From: a virus | Direction: 5' to 3' (one strand) | Virus record (IMG/VR): IMGVR_UViG_3300036817_000309 | Location: 1-38,445 of that record | DNA length: 38,445 nt | In this document: positions 36,867 to 38,445 of the stretch, piece after piece | Layout: each line of letters opens with the position of its first letter | How positions within the stretch are numbered: the first letter of the stretch is position 1 | Made by a program: the position numbers and the translations under genes | The notes under the pieces: model-generated | The model's input: only the letters and a program-made list of their open reading frames with translations | Databases searched by the model: none | Told to the model about the DNA's origin: nothing

Positions 36867-37083
36867 ACTTGTCCTCCATCATTTGCAGGATTTCGTCGAC
36901 AGTCCCGGTGACGGTCACTGTGTAGTCGTCGATCAGCTCGACCTTGCACCAATGCGCGTGGCGCTCGTGGGGTCTGATCATTACGATGTGATCAGGGTTC
37001 ACCAACATCGGCAGCTGCGGGCACACCTCAAGATAGTTGCCGTCGTCGTCGACCTCGCCCACGATAAAGGTGAATTTAATCAT
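36850..37083 (-). CDS. small beta protein with FlbD-like pattern
   Basis: A 77-residue protein with gggag five bases before its ATG. The pattern VNPDHIVMIRPHERHAHWCK, VELIDDYTVTVTGTVDEILQ then MM matches the late protein at 16962 in order and spacing, and resembles FlbD-type small beta proteins (NPD, loop, strand, turn, DE-helix). It has a short acidic N-terminus. Function unknown. Confidence 0.6.
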   Translation of the reverse strand: MIKFTFIVGEVDDDGNYLEVCPQLPMLVNPDHIVMIRPHERHAHWCKVELIDDYTVTVTGTVDEILQMMEDKYALRT

Positions 37084-37318
37084 CGAACTCCCCGTTCAAG
37101 CCGTCGTCTGTCAACGTACCACATGTAGCACGTTGGTCAACGTCTTTGTGCGCCAAGCGCGTCAGGGTCGTCGCCAGCTGGGACGCCGCCGCAGCTCGCA
37201 GCAGGATGGTCTCGCGACCCTGCTTCACGATGATCACGTCGTCGATCGCGTACAGCGTCAGCGGCTCCAGGCCGTCGAGCGCGACAATCGCCTCGCGGCA
37301 GTCGGTGCCTTTCTTCAT
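37076..37318 (-). CDS. hypothetical small protein
   Basis: An 80-residue protein with ggaga before its ATG and an 8-base overlap with its downstream neighbour. The first 60 residues form strands and a helix (DGLEPLTLYAIDDVIIVKQG, then TILLRAAAASQLATTLTRLA) that partly follow the same strand order as the FlbD-like protein next to it. The tail is acidic (TLTDDGLNGEFDD). Unrecognised. Confidence 0.55.
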   Translation of the reverse strand: MKKGTDCREAIVALDGLEPLTLYAIDDVIIVKQGRETILLRAAAASQLATTLTRLAHKDVDQRATCGTLTDDGLNGEFDD

Positions 37319-37611
37319 GACGGGATCTCCCGCATAAGCCGCTCAAGGGTGGCGACGCGCGTTTCGAGACTGAGGCTGTCACCTTGGACCGCGTCGACGT
37401 CAGTGTGCAGGGCGGCGATCTCGCCGGCCGTCGGATGCTCGCGAGCGAGATCATTTACGGCAGCCTTGATCATGCGGAGATCGGTCTGGATCGCCGTGAG
37501 CCGACGATGCACAATCGGCATGCCGTCGAGCTGAGCGCGCACAGCTCCGATGTCGGTGCGGAGCGCTTCGAGGTCGCGGATAATGCGATCCAGTTTTTGT
37601 TCATCCGTCAT
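37315..37611 (-). CDS. coiled-coil protein, Met-Thr-Asp family
   Basis: A 98-residue protein starting MTDEQKLDRIIRDLEALRTD with aaagg upstream. Heptads run through most of it (IQTDLRMIKAAVNDLA, then DAVQGDSLSLETRVATLERL). The first 10 residues match the protein at 37608 (MTDEQKFERIL). It overlaps its downstream neighbour by four bases. Likely forms oligomers with itself or its paralogues. Confidence 0.7.
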   Translation of the reverse strand: MTDEQKLDRIIRDLEALRTDIGAVRAQLDGMPIVHRRLTAIQTDLRMIKAAVNDLAREHPTAGEIAALHTDVDAVQGDSLSLETRVATLERLMREIPS

Positions 37612-37859
37612 GGCGTGCGCCTTTCAGCAATGCGGTTGTCCATGTCTTCCATGCGGTGAGCCATGGCGTCGAGTTGAGCGAAAATCCGCCCAAACGACTC
37701 TGAGTGGTGGCGCAACATCATGTATATCTGATTGAACTGGCCATCGTGGTCTGCAAGCTTACGGTCAATCCCCGTCAGCTGGCGGTCGATGTTGTCAAAC
37801 CTGCCGCTGAAATCGGTAAGCACCTGCAGGATGCGCTCGAATTTCTGTTCGTCTGTCAT
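37608..37859 (-). CDS. coiled-coil protein, Met-Thr-Asp family
   Basis: An 83-residue protein starting MTDEQKFERILQVLTDFSGR, ATGA overlap with its upstream neighbour. The heptads are RFDNIDRQLTGIDRKLADHD, then FAQLDAMAHRMEDMDNRIAE. The RFDNIDRQL unit recalls RFDAIDQRF in the protein at 8407. It is directly followed by a second family member, a tandem pair. Confidence 0.7.
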   Translation of the reverse strand: MTDEQKFERILQVLTDFSGRFDNIDRQLTGIDRKLADHDGQFNQIYMMLRHHSESFGRIFAQLDAMAHRMEDMDNRIAERRTP

Positions 37860-38110
37860 AGTTCGTCCCCTTCGCGGGCGATCACCCGCAGGTAATACGC
37901 AAGCCGGCGTGCCTCGGTGGGAGTCAGCTCGCAGTAGACGTTCGAGTTGCCCCATCCTTGGTCGATAGTGAGGGCCACCACGCAGCCGTCAGTAAGCGGA
38001 GCACGGTCGTGCTTGACCCTGATCGTGCGGCGATTGTTGAAACGCTGCTCGTCATTTTCGGGCTGCGTCACGCTGAACGAGCGCGGCTCCTGCTCGTCCC
38101 CATCGGTCAT
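37856..38110 (-). CDS. hypothetical early protein
   Basis: An 84-residue protein with ggaggg seven bases before its ATG. It has an acidic N-terminus (MTDGDEQEPRSFSVTQPEND) followed by strands (RRTIRVKHDRAPL; CVVALTIDQGWGNSNVYCEL) and a helix (TPTEARRLAYYLRVIAREGD). It looks like a small alpha/beta domain; function unknown. It lies between two coiled-coil paralogues, overlapping each by four bases. Confidence 0.6.
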   Translation of the reverse strand: MTDGDEQEPRSFSVTQPENDEQRFNNRRTIRVKHDRAPLTDGCVVALTIDQGWGNSNVYCELTPTEARRLAYYLRVIAREGDEL

Positions 38111-38391
38111 GCCGTGCCCTCCGGATGCGGCAGCAGCCTCACGAGCTCCTGAACGGCGCGCGACTGTGATTCAAGGCGCGCCGTCATGTAGCTGTTCTGA
38201 TCCCTAAGCAGCCCGATCTCCATTTTGAGGCTCGCGATGTCGCTTTTGATGACAGAGATGTCGCCTTCGATTTTGTCGAGACGTTCGTCTTGGCTGTCGA
38301 AACGGGCGTTCAATGCGTTAAAACCCGTCTCCATCAGGGAACGCAATTCGCGCAACTGCACCGTCACTAGGTTGGTCACTTCATCCGTCAT
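38107..38391 (-). CDS. coiled-coil protein, Met-Thr-Asp family, first early gene
   Basis: A 94-residue protein started inside the 67-bp repeat, so it shares leader, ribosome site and first four codons with the gene at 8407. Coiled-coil segments are TGFNALNARFDSQDERLDKI, then EGDISVIKSDIASLKMEIGL and LESQSRAVQELVRLLPH. The TGFNALN unit also occurs in the product of 8950. It is the first gene of the leftward early operon. Confidence 0.75.
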   Translation of the reverse strand: MTDEVTNLVTVQLRELRSLMETGFNALNARFDSQDERLDKIEGDISVIKSDIASLKMEIGLLRDQNSYMTARLESQSRAVQELVRLLPHPEGTA

Positions 38392-38445
38392 CTCATCTCC
38401 CCTTTTATGCGGTCAGTCTCCCAGACTGGCATGTCCACTCCCAGT
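38379..38445 (-). repeat. 67-bp inverted repeat, copy 2, at window end
   Basis: Exact reverse complement of 8353-8419. It holds the leader, hairpin and ribosome site of the gene at 38391. The window stops inside it, so its outer limit is not seen. Joining the window end to its start with a two-base overlap would give cccagtcaac, which also occurs in the internal copy; this weakly suggests a circular or circularly permuted genome. Confidence 0.9.

Overview
This window is phage DNA: a GC-rich podovirus-type genome, or most of one. It carries large terminase, portal, scaffold candidate, major capsid protein, a head-tail adaptor, a beta-propeller tail nozzle, a virion-associated lysozyme, two large internal virion (ejection-type) proteins, a holin candidate and a collagen-like tail fibre. 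I see no tail tube, tape measure, contractile sheath or baseplate genes, no integrase, no RNA polymerase and no DNA polymerase. The base composition and a GcrA-like regulator (a family typical of Alphaproteobacteria) suggest an alphaproteobacterial host, perhaps a Bradyrhizobium relative; this is inference.

Layout. (1) 47-520: an HNH/AP2-associated phage protein. (2) 616-5737, leftward: tail-fibre operon. (3) 5871-7738, rightward: a primase-helicase-family NTPase, then a candidate replication origin (inverted GTGGT repeats around an AT-rich core) and a small charged protein. (4) 7739-8406: a control region with a nested palindrome, a terminator-like hairpin, one leftward small gene and divergent promoters. 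(5) 8407-33315, rightward: small coiled-coil genes, then packaging and head genes (10562-19041), connector and tail (20109-23698), a run of tiny arginine-rich genes (23742-25200), virion lysozyme and internal proteins (27183-32775) and a holin candidate. Two antisense endonuclease cassettes interrupt this block, after the genes preceding the portal (13738-14301) and after the capsid gene (18955-19998). (6) 33312-38391, leftward: the presumed early operon. In transcription order it has coiled-coil proteins, small beta proteins, a tryptophan-rich protein, a Cro/CI-type repressor, an ERF annealing protein, an Arc-type and a GcrA-type DNA-binding protein, a secreted cysteine-rich peptide and a YqaJ-type exonuclease.

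How it fits together. ERF plus YqaJ exonuclease form a RecET-like recombination pair. The lone helicase implies use of the host polymerase and, unless the missing primase lies outside the window, the host primase too. Late genes are packed with 1-4 base stop/start overlaps, so translational coupling is probably the rule.

The most unusual elements are: a cluster of nine tiny Arg/Lys-rich, protamine-like genes wrapped around a PDDEXK-type nuclease; 19 copies of the heptamer CGTAACG within 337 bp, crossing reading frames and the stop codon; a 67-bp perfect inverted repeat whose second copy ends exactly at the window edge and which gives two different coiled-coil genes the same leader and first codons; and a paralogous family of six small coiled-coil proteins starting Met-Thr-Asp.
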